64,000 nt of DNA from Vigna angularis (GCF_016808095.1 NC_068973.1:16736501-16800500), one strand, 5' to 3'; positions 47,756 to 59,675 are shown, counted from the first letter of the stretch. Numbers and translations are program-made. The notes: generated from the letters alone by a model not told the origin.

Positions 47756-48559
47756 GACTGGTGGGACTAACCAAATGAATGTTCCATTGGGTGGTGAGTA
47801 CACATGGAAATGGAAGCTAAGGGATGTTGTTGGTGACAGTTGAAGAAGATACTTCTTGCGTCGTAGCCACCAGTTTTGTTTTTGTCGTTTAGTGGGGCTC
47901 GTGAATTTGTGGCTCCGACACGACACTTGATGATGCGGTTGTTTTCGTCATTTCATCAGATTCTTTTGAATAGGAAAACTACTAGGTGGGACCATCTTCT
48001 ATAATCAAAACAAAGAGGTAATGTAATCATGTTCTTCTGTAGCATTACCTCCTTTTATAAATTTAATTATTTTAATATTGTGAAAAATATTAAACATCAA
48101 TTAAAAGTTTATTACAATATTTTGAAAATTATCTCCAAAATGCTGTCCTGAACCGTATAAAATGTTTTCAGATTTTAAGGGAAACAAAATAAATGACAAA
48201 TTTATCATCAAAAGATAGTTGTGTTTCGTGTAGATTTTTTTCTCCTGACAAATTTATCTTCAAAAGATAGTTGTGTTTCGTGTAGATTTTTTTCTCCAAG
48301 TAATCCCATTTAAAAAAAATCAAATAAACCTTTTGGAACATTATTTCGCTAACTAGATTTATTCAAATATTATTCTGGTACATGAATTAGACTTTAGAAA
48401 ATTATGTTTTAGTGTTGATAGTATTTAAAATGATTAAATTTGATTATTTTAATATTAATAAGTTTAAATTTTTATAAATAAATTTCATTATTTAAAATTA
48501 CATTTTTCTCTTTAGAAATTTTTTTCTATTTTTTTTCTTTTCTCTAGATTTATTTACCT
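47756..48559. promoter_or_regulatory. Upstream region of the SRPBCC gene
   Basis: The presumed promoter of the minus-strand gene lies here, but no core element can be fixed. It contains a perfect-looking 52 bp tandem duplication (48195-48246 and 48247-48298, gacaaatttatc...ttttttctcc) with one mismatch. Confidence 0.4.
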
Positions 48560-49860
48560 TTTGTCTATTTGTTTGAAATTGAAGATCAATTCTTGTAGCA
48601 AATTTTCCATTCTCATGGATCATTTTCTCAGTTTGAATAAATTAACTTTTTTATCTATTTTTTAGGTTTAAGTTAGTTTTTGCATGTGGATAAAATTTTG
48701 CTTGCATGTTTTTTGTGCATGTTTCTTTAAAGTTATCTATAAGATTTTATGTTGATCAGTGATTCTAATGACATACTTAAATCATGTTCATGTTGTTCCT
48801 AATGACATATAAGGTATTTTGTGCTTTTAAGGGCATCATAAGAATTTTTGAGCTATTTGGATTATTATCAAGGCAAGGGAAGCTAGTTACTTTGGTATGT
48901 GTGAGTTTAATAAATATGATGTCTTGTCTGTTGATAAATCTGACTGATGTGTATGACTGAATTAATTTGTATGGTTTGAATGATTGTTTCGTATTTGATT
49001 GTTGCTTGAATTTGTGTGATTGAGAGAAATTGGAATCTAAGAAATTGAGTAAATTGGTACAAGTTTTAATATGTAAAAATTGTTTTGAACCAACTCACTG
49101 AGTACCAATTTGAACAATTGATCAAGTCTAAGTTCACTTGAAATCAAAAATTATTTTTGTTGTCTAGCGTTGAGTGATAGATTTGTCAAGGAACATTTTA
49201 GCTCCAATACGTTGAACAACATAAGAGTATTGCTGAATGTCCGCTTTTGTGAATGGTTTGACGCTAAGTGACACTAGGGTACTATTGACTGCCATTTTTT
49301 TGTATTGCAGGTCTAGAGGGTTTTAGCTCTAGTACGTTGAGCGCACATTTTTGTGAGAAGCATGGCGCTGAGCGTTAGGATTGTCGCTAAACACAACTTG
49401 TAGCAAAAGGTTTGGCGCTAAGCGCCACCTCTAAGCGGCCGTTTGAATGTTGGATTTTGTTTTTCTTATTTGGCTATTTGAGGTCTATTTAAATGGACTT
49501 TATGTATCTTTATGAGTATTATAGTGTCTTCATTGAGATGATGATATTGTTGTGGACATATGTAGTAGTGATTGTTGAAGGAATTTCAAGGAGAGAGTCC
49601 TTGTTGTTATAACTATCAGTGTATGCATTGACATATGGGAGATCAGTCAGGAGGTATTATGATATTCTACCAACCATTCAACTTATATAGAAAAGAATTG
49701 TTAGGGGAAGGAAAGAATGGCAGGAGGTCCCAACCACTAAGCTATTTTGGTCCAAAGCGAAAGGGACTAACTTTGTGTGTGGTAGGTTGATAACTCCTAT
49801 GTTTATGACTCTATAGAGTATAAATATTACTACAAGTGCACGCCTATAATTAAGCTTAAT
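48560..49860. repeat. Dispersed repeat, right copy, inverted relative to 38.1-39.5 kb
   Basis: Reverse-complement similarity to 38130-39520 across several landmarks (gtgtatgcattgacat, caggaggtat(t/c)atgatat, accatt/acctgtcaact(t/c)atatagaaa, gttgatcagtg(a/g)ttctaat). Diverged, non-coding, with gcgctgagcg/ggcgctaagcgcc words at 49360-49420. Confidence 0.65.
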
Positions 49861-50379
49861 GTCAAAGGCAAATATCTAGAAATTTGAGTTTAGTGTCAAG
49901 TGTTTGTGTGAATATATGACTTGTTGTACGACTATAGATGTTTAGTTTATAAATAATATATTTTAACTAATGTAGGATAACTCTTTTGCGCACTAGCTTA
50001 TTGACGAAGGAAGGTACCATGTGAATCCAACCAATGATTGTGACATGCCACTTTGTTGTAGTTTTTAAGTAATTAATTTGTTTACTTAATGACCAAATCC
50101 TTTGTAAATTATTGACCAAATTATGTATTGGGTTAATCAATTAATGAGCTTTATTTTGTTTTCATTTCAAGTTGTAGTAAAGACCTAATTTGTCACTTAG
50201 TCATTAGTTTTTGGAAAACAAAAAGGATGCAGAGTTATTGTTATTTTGGTGACTTTTGGTTTACAATCACCCAATTAACTCTTTTGTAATTGTGATGGCT
50301 AAAGCTTTTAAAAGCTTAACCACTTTCATAAAAATACAAGTGAAAATTGTCATAGCGGCTACAGTGGAATGGTTAGCGT
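49861..50379. other. Intergenic, nothing recognised
   Basis: AT-rich without gene or clear repeat. Confidence 0.5.
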
Positions 50380-50729
50380 GGATAACAAAACCAAGAGGGG
50401 GGTGAATTGGTCTTTAATAAAAACGTGTGTCTGTTAAAATTTCTACTCAATTAAACTTACTAAGCAAATAATAATGACAAATAAAGAGAGTAAGGTTGAG
50501 AGAAATTGGCACAAATGATTTTATCCTGGTTTGGATCTTACCAATCCTACGTCCAGTCGCCTATCTCAAAGTAAGATAAACAGTTCACTACTCACAAAAT
50601 AATTACAAATTACAATCACACAGATATAATTTGTAACAGTTTAGAAAACACCTATCTTGATGTCACAAGAGATGAACCTACACCTCCTTTGAGTCTTCAC
50701 AAAGGATGAAACACTTCCTTCGAATACTT
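50380..50729. repeat. Older copia-LTR-like fragment, left of the copia insertion
   Basis: Contains accaagaggggggtgaattgg and a diffuse LTR-like composition common in legume copia LTRs. It is cut at 50729 by the copia element and appears to continue at 59676. The exact ends are not resolved. Confidence 0.4.
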
Positions 50730-51802
50730 TGTTACCAATGAGGAGCATTGGTACTTTGAAGATAAATTATTTTGATGATGCTGCAAGAGATAAACTCAAA
50801 GAATCTAGTTATAATTATTTTAAAAGCACTTTTGTAATTTGCAAATGTATTAGGAAAGTTTTTAAACATGTAAAACATAGAAATCTTGTATCTTTAAGAT
50901 AGTTACACATATAATCGATTATGTAATGGAATAATCGATTATCGTAAGCTTTCTTAAAACACCATTTCACTCTGGAATAATCGATTATTACCTCAAATAA
51001 TCGATTATCACTAGTCCTGATGAAAACTGCCTAAGTCACTGGAATAACCGGTTGTTCCTCAGAATAATCGATTATCACTTTTTGAAAAACCCTGTAACGG
51101 ACTTGAATAATCGATTATCACTAACAATAATCGATTATCACTAGCAGTTGTAATGTGTCTTTTCAATTTCAGACCAGTTGGCTATATATAGTTGTTTTAA
51201 AACCCTTAGTGAGGGAACCTGAGCTTTTTGAGAGTACAATGTAAACTGAGGAAATTCCAAAAAGCTAGTTCATTACATTGACTAGTCTTATGAATAGGAG
51301 AAGCTCGCACTTTGTGTGTCAAAGGTCGGAGCAATTCTCTTCAAGTTGGCAAAGCTGCTATCTTCCACTTCGTTGGTCGAAGGAAGATTGTTTCTGCACT
51401 GTTCTGGTTCGTTGGTCGAAGGAAAGTGTAGGTTGTTTGCTTTTGATTCGTTGGTCGAAGGAAGCTCCCTTCCAGTTTGTTCGTTGAAGGAAGGTTTCAT
51501 CTTTACATTCACTTCATTCTAATCTGTTAAACTATTTTTAGTGAAAACGTTAATCACTTTTTATAGTGATTACAACTGGACGTATAATCTTTTGATTCGA
51601 ACCAGGATAAAAATTATGTGTGTGAATTTTTCTACTCCCTACACTCTTTATATTTTCCGCATATCAACTGTTCGATAAAATCTCTCTAAGAAAATAAATT
51701 TTATAAAAATGGACTATCGTAACTTGATTTGTGACCGTAACACGCTTTCCGCTTATTTTATTCCGCTGCGCGACTCGACGATACCCGTTGTTCTAACCAA
51801 CA
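50730..51802 (+). repeat. 5' LTR of the copia element
   Basis: 1073 bp. U3 has about eight copies of the palindrome ATAATCGATTAT (50911-51140), then a TATA box (ctatatata, 51182-51190). Downstream are three to four units of ttcgttggtcgaaggaa, about 42 bp apart (51368-51495). Confidence 0.92.
51182..51190 (+). promoter_or_regulatory. TATA box of the copia 5' LTR
   Basis: gctatatatag in U3, repeated at 59083-59091 in the 3' LTR. Placed after the palindrome cluster, where a core promoter is expected. Confidence 0.65.
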
Positions 51803-51804
51803 AT

Positions 51805-51816
51805 TGGTATCAGAGC
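51805..51816 (+). other. Primer-binding site of the copia element
   Basis: tggtatcagagc, complement of the 3' end of initiator methionine tRNA, two bases after the LTR. Confidence 0.95.
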
Positions 51817-51848
51817 TTGCTTTGATATTCTTTCAAACTTTTGCGAAA

Positions 51849-53423
51849 ATGATCGATCATCAAACTCAAGTTTATGCCAAAGGTGCTTCCATCAACAGAC
51901 CACCACTTTTTACTAGTGATAACTATGCATTCTAGAAAGTCAGAATGGAAATATTTATGGGGTCTGTTGACAGAGGCATCTAAGAAGTTGTACAAAATGG
52001 TCCTTATATTCCAAAAAGTATTGTTGATGGTGTAGAAGTAGAAAAACCAAACTTTAACTAGACTGTTGAGGAAAATGGAAGAGCCCAATTTGATATTAAG
52101 GCTCGTAATATTTATTTCATCTGCTGTTGTACTTGATGAATTCTATAGAATTTCAGTTTGTAAAACAGCACAGGAGATGTGGGAGGTCCTCAGAGTCACA
52201 CATGCGGGTACAAATGACGTGAAACGTGAAAGGAAGAACACATTCATCCAGGAGTATGAGATGTTCAGAATGCAGCCTAGAGAAACAATTTTAGATGTTC
52301 AAAAGCGCTTCACTCACATTGTGAACCACTTGACAGGGTTGGGTAAGACTTTTGATACTGATGAATTGAATGTGAAAATATTAAAATCATTGGACAGGTC
52401 TTAGCAACCAAAGGTGACTGCCAACTCGAAGTCTCAAAACCTCACTCAGATGTCAATGGCGATTCTCTTTGGAAAGCTTCATGAGCACGAGCTTGAGTTG
52501 AACAGATTAACTACAGAAGAGGATCAAGGAAAAAGAAAGACGCTTGCCTTCAAATCTGAAATTTCTAAGGGAAAAAGTTCCAAAAAAATTGAAGATGATG
52601 ATTCCGATGATGAAGAAAACATGAGCCTCATGATAAAGAAGTTTGCAAAATTCATGAGAGCAAAAGGAAAAGATAAGTACCGTGGAGAAAGAAAAGAAAA
52701 TCAAGGTTCTTCTTCAAGCTCAAGTGCTATGGATGCGGAGAAAGAGGACATGTGAAGACTGACTATCCTAAAAACAAGAAAAGTGAAGAAAAGAAAGAAA
52801 TAAGATTTCCCAAGAAGAAGAAAGCTTACATAGCATGGGAAGAAAATGCTTCTAGTTCTTCAAGCGCTAGTGAATCAGATGAGGAAGCAAATCTTTGTTT
52901 AATGGCAGACTTAGAAGATACTGGAAGCCAAGTAAGTGATTCTAGTTTTGAGTCAAGTGATGAATTTGATCTACAAAAGGATTTTCTTGAATTATTAAAT
53001 GAATCTGAAAAACTAAATGCTACTCACAAAATTTTGAAAAATGAGTTTAAGGATTTGCATATTAAATATGAAAAAGCATTAGATGAAGAAGTGGTATTAA
53101 GAAATAAAGTAAGTAATCTAGAAACTAAAGTGTCTAAGTCTAATGCAAATGAACAACCTGTTGAATGTTTATCTTGTAAGAGTCATATGTTTGATATTGA
53201 CATTCTTGAAAATCTACTTCCAAAGGCATCCAAGTCTAACTCAAATGCTAAAACTACCTTTAAAAGAAGCAATAATGGTAATAAGAGCAGGCATCATCAT
53301 AAAAAGTCTAAAGTTAAGCGAACTCGTAGAGTTTGGGTTGAAAAAGGGACTTTTGTGAAAAATAAGGTGCATGATGTTTGTTGTTTTTATTGCATGAAGA
53401 ATGGTCATACATCGAACAAATGA
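51849..53423 (+). pseudogene. Copia gag, heavily decayed
   Basis: ATG at 51849 starts a UBN2-type gag (SINRPPLFTSDNYAF, then VRMEIFM), but TAG 51933, TAA 51981 and TAG 52059 interrupt it. The frame shifts near 52110, continues as CKTAQEMWEVLRVTHAGTNDVK and EYEMFRMQ, has a TAG at 52402, and shifts back near 52700. Two CCHC knuckles are visible and both have lost the fourth ligand: the first (CYGCGERGH, 52725) has Tyr, the second (CFYCMKNGH) runs into TGA at 53421. An acidic Ser-rich and coiled-coil region lies between. Gag would form the particle and bind RNA. Confidence 0.85.
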
Positions 53424-56400
53424 AACATTAAACATTTTGGAATTCCAAATGGAAAATATGCATGGGTTAAAGTTGTGAAATAATGCTTGCTTGCATATAC
53501 TAACCCCAAGGACCCATAATGAGATTGGGGACCTAAATTCTTGCTTTTTTTTTTGTAGGAACCTACAAAGTCAAAGAAGTCATTGTGGTATCTTAATAGT
53601 GGATGTTCAAGACACATGACCGGTGACAAAAAGAGGTTCATCTCTTTTGAGAAAAAGAAGCAAGGATTTGTAACATATGGGGATAACAACAAAGGGAGAA
53701 TAATTGGAACTGGAAACATTGGAGGAGGAAATACCTTGACTATAAAAGATGTATTATATGTTGAAGGTCTCAAACACAACCTCCTGAGCATAAGTTAGCT
53801 TTGCGACAAAGGTCTCAAGGTAACATTTGAAAGTGATAAATGTACTGTTTATTTTAAGAATTCTTCTGATGTTCCTCTGCAAGGTGTTAGGCATAATAAT
53901 ATTTATTTGATTGACATTGAAAGTGCATCTAGTCATAGCATAACATGTTTAGTTCCAAAAGAGGAAAATCCTTGGTTATGGCAGAAAAGAACTGCACACA
54001 TTCATATGCAACATTTGAACAAATTGATCTCAAAAGATCTTGTGATTGGTTTGCCTAAATTAAAGTTTGAAAAAGATAAATTATGTTCTGCATGTCAAAA
54101 GGGAAAACAAACCAAATCATCTTTTTCATCCAAAAGCATGATTTCTACAACCATACCTTTAGAACTTTTGCATATGGACTTGTTTGGTCCATCTAGAATT
54201 AAAAGTTTCGGTGGAAACTACTATGCTCTTGTGATTGTTTATGATTACACTAGGTTTACTTGGACATTATTTTTAACCTTGAAAAGTGAAGCTTTTAAAG
54301 CATTCAAATCATTTGCAAAACGTGTTCAAAATGAAAAGGATTTGAAAATCAAAACATTAAGAAGTAATCACGGTGGTGAATTTTAAAATGAATCTTTTGA
54401 AAAGTTTTGTGATGAGTATGAAATAACTCATAATTTTTCTGCTCCTAGAACTCCTCAACAAAATGGGGTTGTTGAAAGGTAAAATAGGTCATTAGAAGAA
54501 TTAGCTAGAACTCTCTTGAATGAATCAAATATACCTAAATATTTGTGGGCTGATGCAGTTAGTACTGCTTGTTATGTTCTAAACATAATGCTTATTAGGC
54601 TTGTTCTTAATTTAACTCCTTATGTACTGTTTAAAGGAAGAAAATCGAATGTGTCTCACTTAAAAATCTTTAGATGCAAATGCTTTGTTTTGAATAATGG
54701 TAAGGATAATCTAGGCAAATTTGAAGCTAAATCTGATGAAGCAATCTTCTTAGGTTACTCTTTAACTAGCAAAGCATATAGAGTGTTCAATAGAAGAACC
54801 TTAATAATTGAAGAGTCAATGCATGTTGTCTTTGATGAAATTGTGGACCTTGAGGTGAACCCTCTTGAGTCAAATAAACAAATTGCAGGTGACGAGGATT
54901 ATTTAAGGGAAGCTCTTGAAGAGATGTATCTAAATGAAAACAATCATAGAGAAACTCAAAATCAAGGAGTGGATCCCAAAAGCTACATTCAACCTCGTGG
55001 CCTCTCCCTGGACAACATCATTGGAGACATCTCAAAAGGGGTAACTACTAGACACAATCTAAACAATTTTTGCCTAAATGTAGCTTTTGTGTCTCAGATA
55101 AAACCCAAGAATATAAAAGAAGCTCTTCAAGATGATAAGTGGTGCGTTGTTATGCAAGAAGAGCTAAATCAATTTGAAAGGAATGACGTCTGGGAACTCA
55201 TTCCTAGAAAAGAAGACTATCAAGTCATAAGAACAAAATGGGTTTTCAGAAACAAGCTTGATGAAGATGGAAACATCACAAAGAATAAAGCAAGACTAGT
55301 TGCAAAGGGATACTGTCAAGAGGAAGGTATAGATTATGATGAAACTTATGCACCAGTAGCCAGGTTAGAAGCAATTAGACTTTTACTTGCTTATGCATCT
55401 TTGATGAGATTTAAACTATATCAAATGGATGTTAAAAGTGCATTTTTGAATGGTTTTATAAAAGAGGAGGTATATGTTAGTGAACCTCCTAGATTTCAAG
55501 ATTTCAAATTTCCTGATCATGTATATAAACTGAAAAAAGCCTTGTATGGCCTTAAACAGGCACCTAGGTCTTGGTATGAAAGACTTAGTACCTTCTTGAT
55601 TGAGAATGATTTTTCTGGAGGAAAGGTTGATTCAACCTTATTCATTAAGAAAGTAGGAAAACACATCTTGATTGTTCAAGTGTATGTAGATGATATTATC
55701 TTTGGATCTACAGATGATTCATTGTGTGAGGGATTTGGAAATATAATGCAAGGTGAGTTTGAGATGTCTATGATGGGTGAGCTTAATTTCTTCTTAGGAC
55801 TACAAATAAAGCAAATAGATGAGGGAACTTTTGTTTCCCAAACTAAATATTATAGAGAAGTGCTTAAGAAGTTTGGAATGGATACTTGTAAGGAAGCCAA
55901 TACCCCTATGACAACTTCTTGCTACTTAGAGAAGAATGAATTTGGTGAAGAAGTAAATCAAACTATGTTTAGAGGAATGATAGGATCTCTACTGTATTTA
56001 ACTGCTAGTAGACCAGACATTATGCAAAGTGTATGTGTGTGTGCTAGGTACCAATCAAATCCTAAGGAATCTCATTTAACAGTTGTCAAAAGGATTCTGA
56101 AATACCTTAAAGGAACCACCTCTTTTGGACTTTGGTATCCCTCCGATGCTACACCTAGCTTAATAGGATACTCTAATGCAGATTATGGTGGCTATAAAAT
56201 TTATAGGAAAAGTACTAGTGGAACTCGTCATTTTCTGGGTTGTTCCTTAGTGTCCTGGCACTCAAAGAAACAAGCATGTGTAGCCTTGTCTATCACTGAA
56301 GCTGAATACATTGCTGTTGGCAATTGTTGTGGCCAAATTCTCTAGATGAAACAATAATTCAAGGATTTTGATATCTTCCTTGAACACATTCCTCTGAAAT

Positions 56401-56627
56401 GTGACAACACTAGTGCTATAAACCTAACCAAGAACCTCATCCTGCACTTAAGAACTAAGCATATTGAGATTAGACATAATTTCCTAAGAGACCATATTCA
56501 AAAGGGAGATTGCCAAATAGAATACATTGATACCTTGCATCAATTAGCAGTCATATTTACAAAAGCATTGCCTAAGGATAGATTCTATGAACTCAAACGA
56601 GAATTAGGAGTGTTAGACATGTCTTAG
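53424..56627 (+). pseudogene. Copia pol: protease, integrase, reverse transcriptase, RNase H (broken)
   Basis: One frame (from 53583 to 56627) with stops at 53796, 54384, 54480, 56343 and 56355. The protease motif reads NSGCSRHMTG with Asn (53595) in place of the catalytic Asp. The integrase has a GAG_pre-integrase zinc-binding-like H..H..C..C, a first Asp in HMDLFGP, Asn (54366) where the second catalytic Asp of DDE belongs, and Glu in QQNGVVE. The reverse transcriptase is otherwise well kept ([57 protein letters not shown]). RNase H has [13 protein letters not shown] followed by the TAG at 56343, and the tail ends at 56627. It cannot support transposition itself, though RT-sized fragments remain open (54516-56345). 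Confidence 0.92.
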
Positions 56628-57107
56628 AATTAAGAATTCTGTAATTTTTGGATTTTTCGTAACTTCAGCGTATTTACTCGAATATCTGAACAGACAATCG
56701 ATTATTCTTGGCTTTTGAGAAAAGTCTCCTAATCGCAAATAATAGATTATCCTATGGAATAATCGATTATCCTAACTCAAACCCAAAACTGGGCATTTAT
56801 GAACAAATAATCGATTATCTTCATCCATAATCGATTATCATGCAATTTCTGGAAATTAACTTATGAACAGATAATCGATTATCACTTACAATAATCGATT
56901 ATCATGCGTGTAGAGCTCAAAATAGAGTCGTTACAACGACTATAAACGGCTATAAACGGCCATAAACGGCTAGTTTTCGAATCCTTCCTATAAATAGCCC
57001 CTTATAATTGATTAGCAGTCACACTTTTGCACCCAAAACACTACTCAACTCAAATCTGCACCAGATTTTTCCTCTCCTTTCATCTATATTCACACATCCC
57101 AATCTCA
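56628..57107 (+). promoter_or_regulatory. Pol-env spacer with six ATAATCGATTAT-type palindromes
   Basis: The palindrome known from the LTR U3 recurs near 56695 (partial), 56757, 56807, 56827, 56870 and 56890, followed by a small ataaacggc tandem (56940-56975) and the env-like ATG. The same motif in U3 and here suggests a second regulatory region; function is inferred only. Confidence 0.55.
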
Positions 57108-58303
57108 ATGGCTGATTCCAAAAGATCACGCAGAAGGCCAGCTGGTGCTTCTTCTTCCAGACCCTATGCCCCTCAACCAACAACCATTAATGGTTGGATC
57201 TCCGATAAAGAGAAACACGCTGAATACGTTCACCTCTTGCAAGAACGTCGGATAATGGCGGTCAAATTCATCCAACTTGATTTCTATAAGTTCTGTGGGT
57301 TCCGGTTTCCAGATTTATTTGGCACTCATGGTCTTACGCATCTCGTAGAACAAAAGGGATGCATATACCCTGATCTCATCCGTGTCTTCTATTTCAATTT
57401 GTGTTACCGCGATGGAATCTTCACAACAAAAGTAAAGGGGGTGCCAATTATATTGGATGATGATATCTGGACAACTGTTGCATATCTAACTATCTGGGAT
57501 GATGTTGTCAAAGTTCATCTTAGAGACCCAGATTTCAACCGCCTTCTTGCTTTTCAATCTTTTCTAAGACACCCTCAACAACAAACACATTGTCGTCGTT
57601 AGTGGGCGGATTCAAGGTGGAAGAATGCCTAATTCATTATCTAATTGTATGGCTTCTATGCCCCCATACCACCAATCATGCTCAATGCTCTGAGCAAGAT
57701 CTTCTTCTATTGTATGGGATTCTAAATCACATACACATTGATTGGCCTGCACTTATCTCTAACCCTATGTTGAAGGCTAAGAAGTATAATGCTTATCATC
57801 ACTCCTATGCACTTCTCATTTCTCGAATTCTTGAATACAAAGGAGTAAATGTGGAAGTTGAACTCACTCAAGCCATCCAAGCCATTGGAACTAAAATTGG
57901 GGAGACAACGTTTTGCCAAAAGGGATTTGTTGCTCATGGCCGCATGATCCTTCACAAGGATGATGATCACCAAGATGTTTCCAATGACGATATGGATGCT
58001 CATATGGCTGAACCAGTACAAGTTGTTGCTCCTACTGATGCTGGTCCTTTCCAAATTCCTTCATCTTCCACCCTATCCATGGCGGAACATTTTGCCAAGT
58101 TATCCAAACAACTAGAGGATATGAGTCTTGCTCAACAAGCTCATTTTGATCAAATCTTTGAGTGGCAGCAAACTCATGAAGAATATGTGATTGACCAATT
58201 CAACGACTTTGACACTCGTCTTGGGAACATTGAAAATCACCTCAATCTTCAACCTCCAAAAAGACCACCAGTCCGGAGTTTTAGTATTACGATTTTATGT
58301 TAG
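57108..58303 (+). pseudogene. Copia env-like frame with one frameshift
   Basis: ATG at 57108 (basic, Ser-rich start) opens a frame with KFIQLDFYKFCGFRFPDLF and VKGVPIILDDDIWTTV, of the type found after pol in Sireviruses. It shifts frame near 57585 and continues to 58303 (VGGFKVEECLIHYLIVWLLCPHTTNHAQ, DLLLLYGILNHIHIDWPALI, then an acidic and coiled-coil tail LAKLSKQLEDMSL-like). About 398 codons in all. There is no clear signal peptide or membrane span, so envelope function is doubtful. It shares the plant transposon protein style with the Athila third ORF. Confidence 0.75.
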
Positions 58304-58435
58304 TTTGCTTGCTTGATTATTTGTTTTGACTTCATATGATGTTTCTAAATGCTCATCTCTTTCTTTATGATGGAATTTGTAATCCCTCTTTCCATGAATA
58401 CAATGCCTTCTTGTTCTAGCGCATACATTCTTTTA

Positions 58436-58631
58436 GTAAGGGGGATATCATATTAAGGGGGAGCATTTTTATTCATCTTTTTGCTTATGATAAAAAAGGG
58501 GGAGAAGACTCAACTCCTAGTGCAGTTGCTCCTAACCCGTTTTTTGTTGTCTGTTAGTGTGTACTTTATACAGATAACCCAAAGTTGCTTTTAAACAAGT
58601 GATTTTTTATCATCATCAAAAAGGGGGAGAT
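58436..58631 (+). other. Multiple polypurine tracts before the 3' LTR
   Basis: Four AAGGGGG-type runs: about 58437-58445, 58456-58464, 58494-58507 and the LTR-adjacent aaaaagggggagat at 58618-58631. Repeated PPTs are a known Sirevirus feature. Confidence 0.85.
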
Positions 58632-59675
58632 TGTTACCAATAGGGAGCATTGGTACTTTGAAGATAAATGATTTTGATGATGTTGCAAGAGATAAACTCG
58701 AAGAATCTAGTTATAATTGTTTTAAAAGCACTTTTGTAATTTGCAAATGTATTAGGAAAGTTTTTAAACATGTAAAACTTAGAAATCTCGTATCTTTAAG
58801 ATAGTTACGCATGTAATCGATTATGTGATGGAATAATCGATTATCATGAGCTTTCTTGAAAAACAATTTCGCTCTGGAATAATCGATTATTACCTCAAAT
58901 AATCGATTATCACTCGTCCTGATAAGAACTGTCAAGTCACTGGAATAATCGATTGTTCCTCAGAATAATCGATTATCACTTTTTGAAAAACCCTATAACG
59001 GACTTGAATAATTGATTATCACTAACAATAATCGATTATTATTGGCAGTTATAATGTGTCTTTTCAACTTCAGACCAGTTGACTATATATAGTTGTTTTA
59101 AAACCCTTAGTGAGGGAACCTGGGCTTTTTGAGAGAACAATGTAAACTGAGGAAATTCCAAAAAGCTAGTTCATTGAATTGCCTAGTCTTGTGACTAGGA
59201 GAAGCTCCCGCTTTGTGTGTAAAGGTTGGAGCGATTCTTTTTCAAGTTGGCAAAGCTGCTATCTTCTAGTTCGTTGGTCGAAGGAAGATTGTTTTTGCAC
59301 TATTCCAGTTCATTGGTCGAAGGAAAGTATATGTTTTTCACTTCCGGTTCGTTGGTCGAAGGAAGGTTTCATCTTTACATTTACTTCATTGTAATCTGTT
59401 AAACTATTTTTAGTGAAAACGTTAATCACTTTTTATAGTGATTAACAAATGGACATAGAATCTTTTGATTCGAACCAGGATAAAAAATATATGTGTGAAT
59501 TTTTCTACTCCCTACACTCTTTATATTTTCCCCACATCAACTGTTCGATAAAATCTCTCTAAGAAAATAAATTTTATAAAAACGAATTATCGTAACTTGA
59601 TTTGTGATCGTAACACGCTTTCCGCTTATTTTATTCCGCTGCGCGACTCAACGATATCGGTTGTTCTAACCAACA
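58632..59675 (+). repeat. 3' LTR of the copia element
   Basis: 1044 bp partner of 50730-51802. About 30 bp shorter because one repeat segment (between gaaggaag words near 59360) is missing. Confidence 0.92.

Larger units (their letters stand above)
50730..59675 (+). mobile_element. Sirevirus-type Ty1/copia retrotransposon, near full length, decayed
   Basis: 8.9 kb, LTRs 50730-51802 and 58632-59675 (TG...CA), perfect target duplication tactt (50725-50729, 59676-59680). Order: LTR, initiator-Met PBS, gag, pol (protease, integrase, RT, RNase H), env-like frame, several polypurine tracts, LTR. A long gag, an env-like ORF after pol and multiple PPT copies are Sirevirus traits. All frames carry stops or frameshifts, and catalytic Asp residues of protease and integrase are Asn, so this copy is dead. 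Confidence 0.94.

Noticed and set aside
47756..47926. Upstream in-frame ATG extending the SRPBCC protein by 57 residues
   Set aside because: The extension is basic and Trp-rich, not transit-peptide-like; the ATG at 47755 gives a better plastid targeting N-terminus. Not fully excluded.
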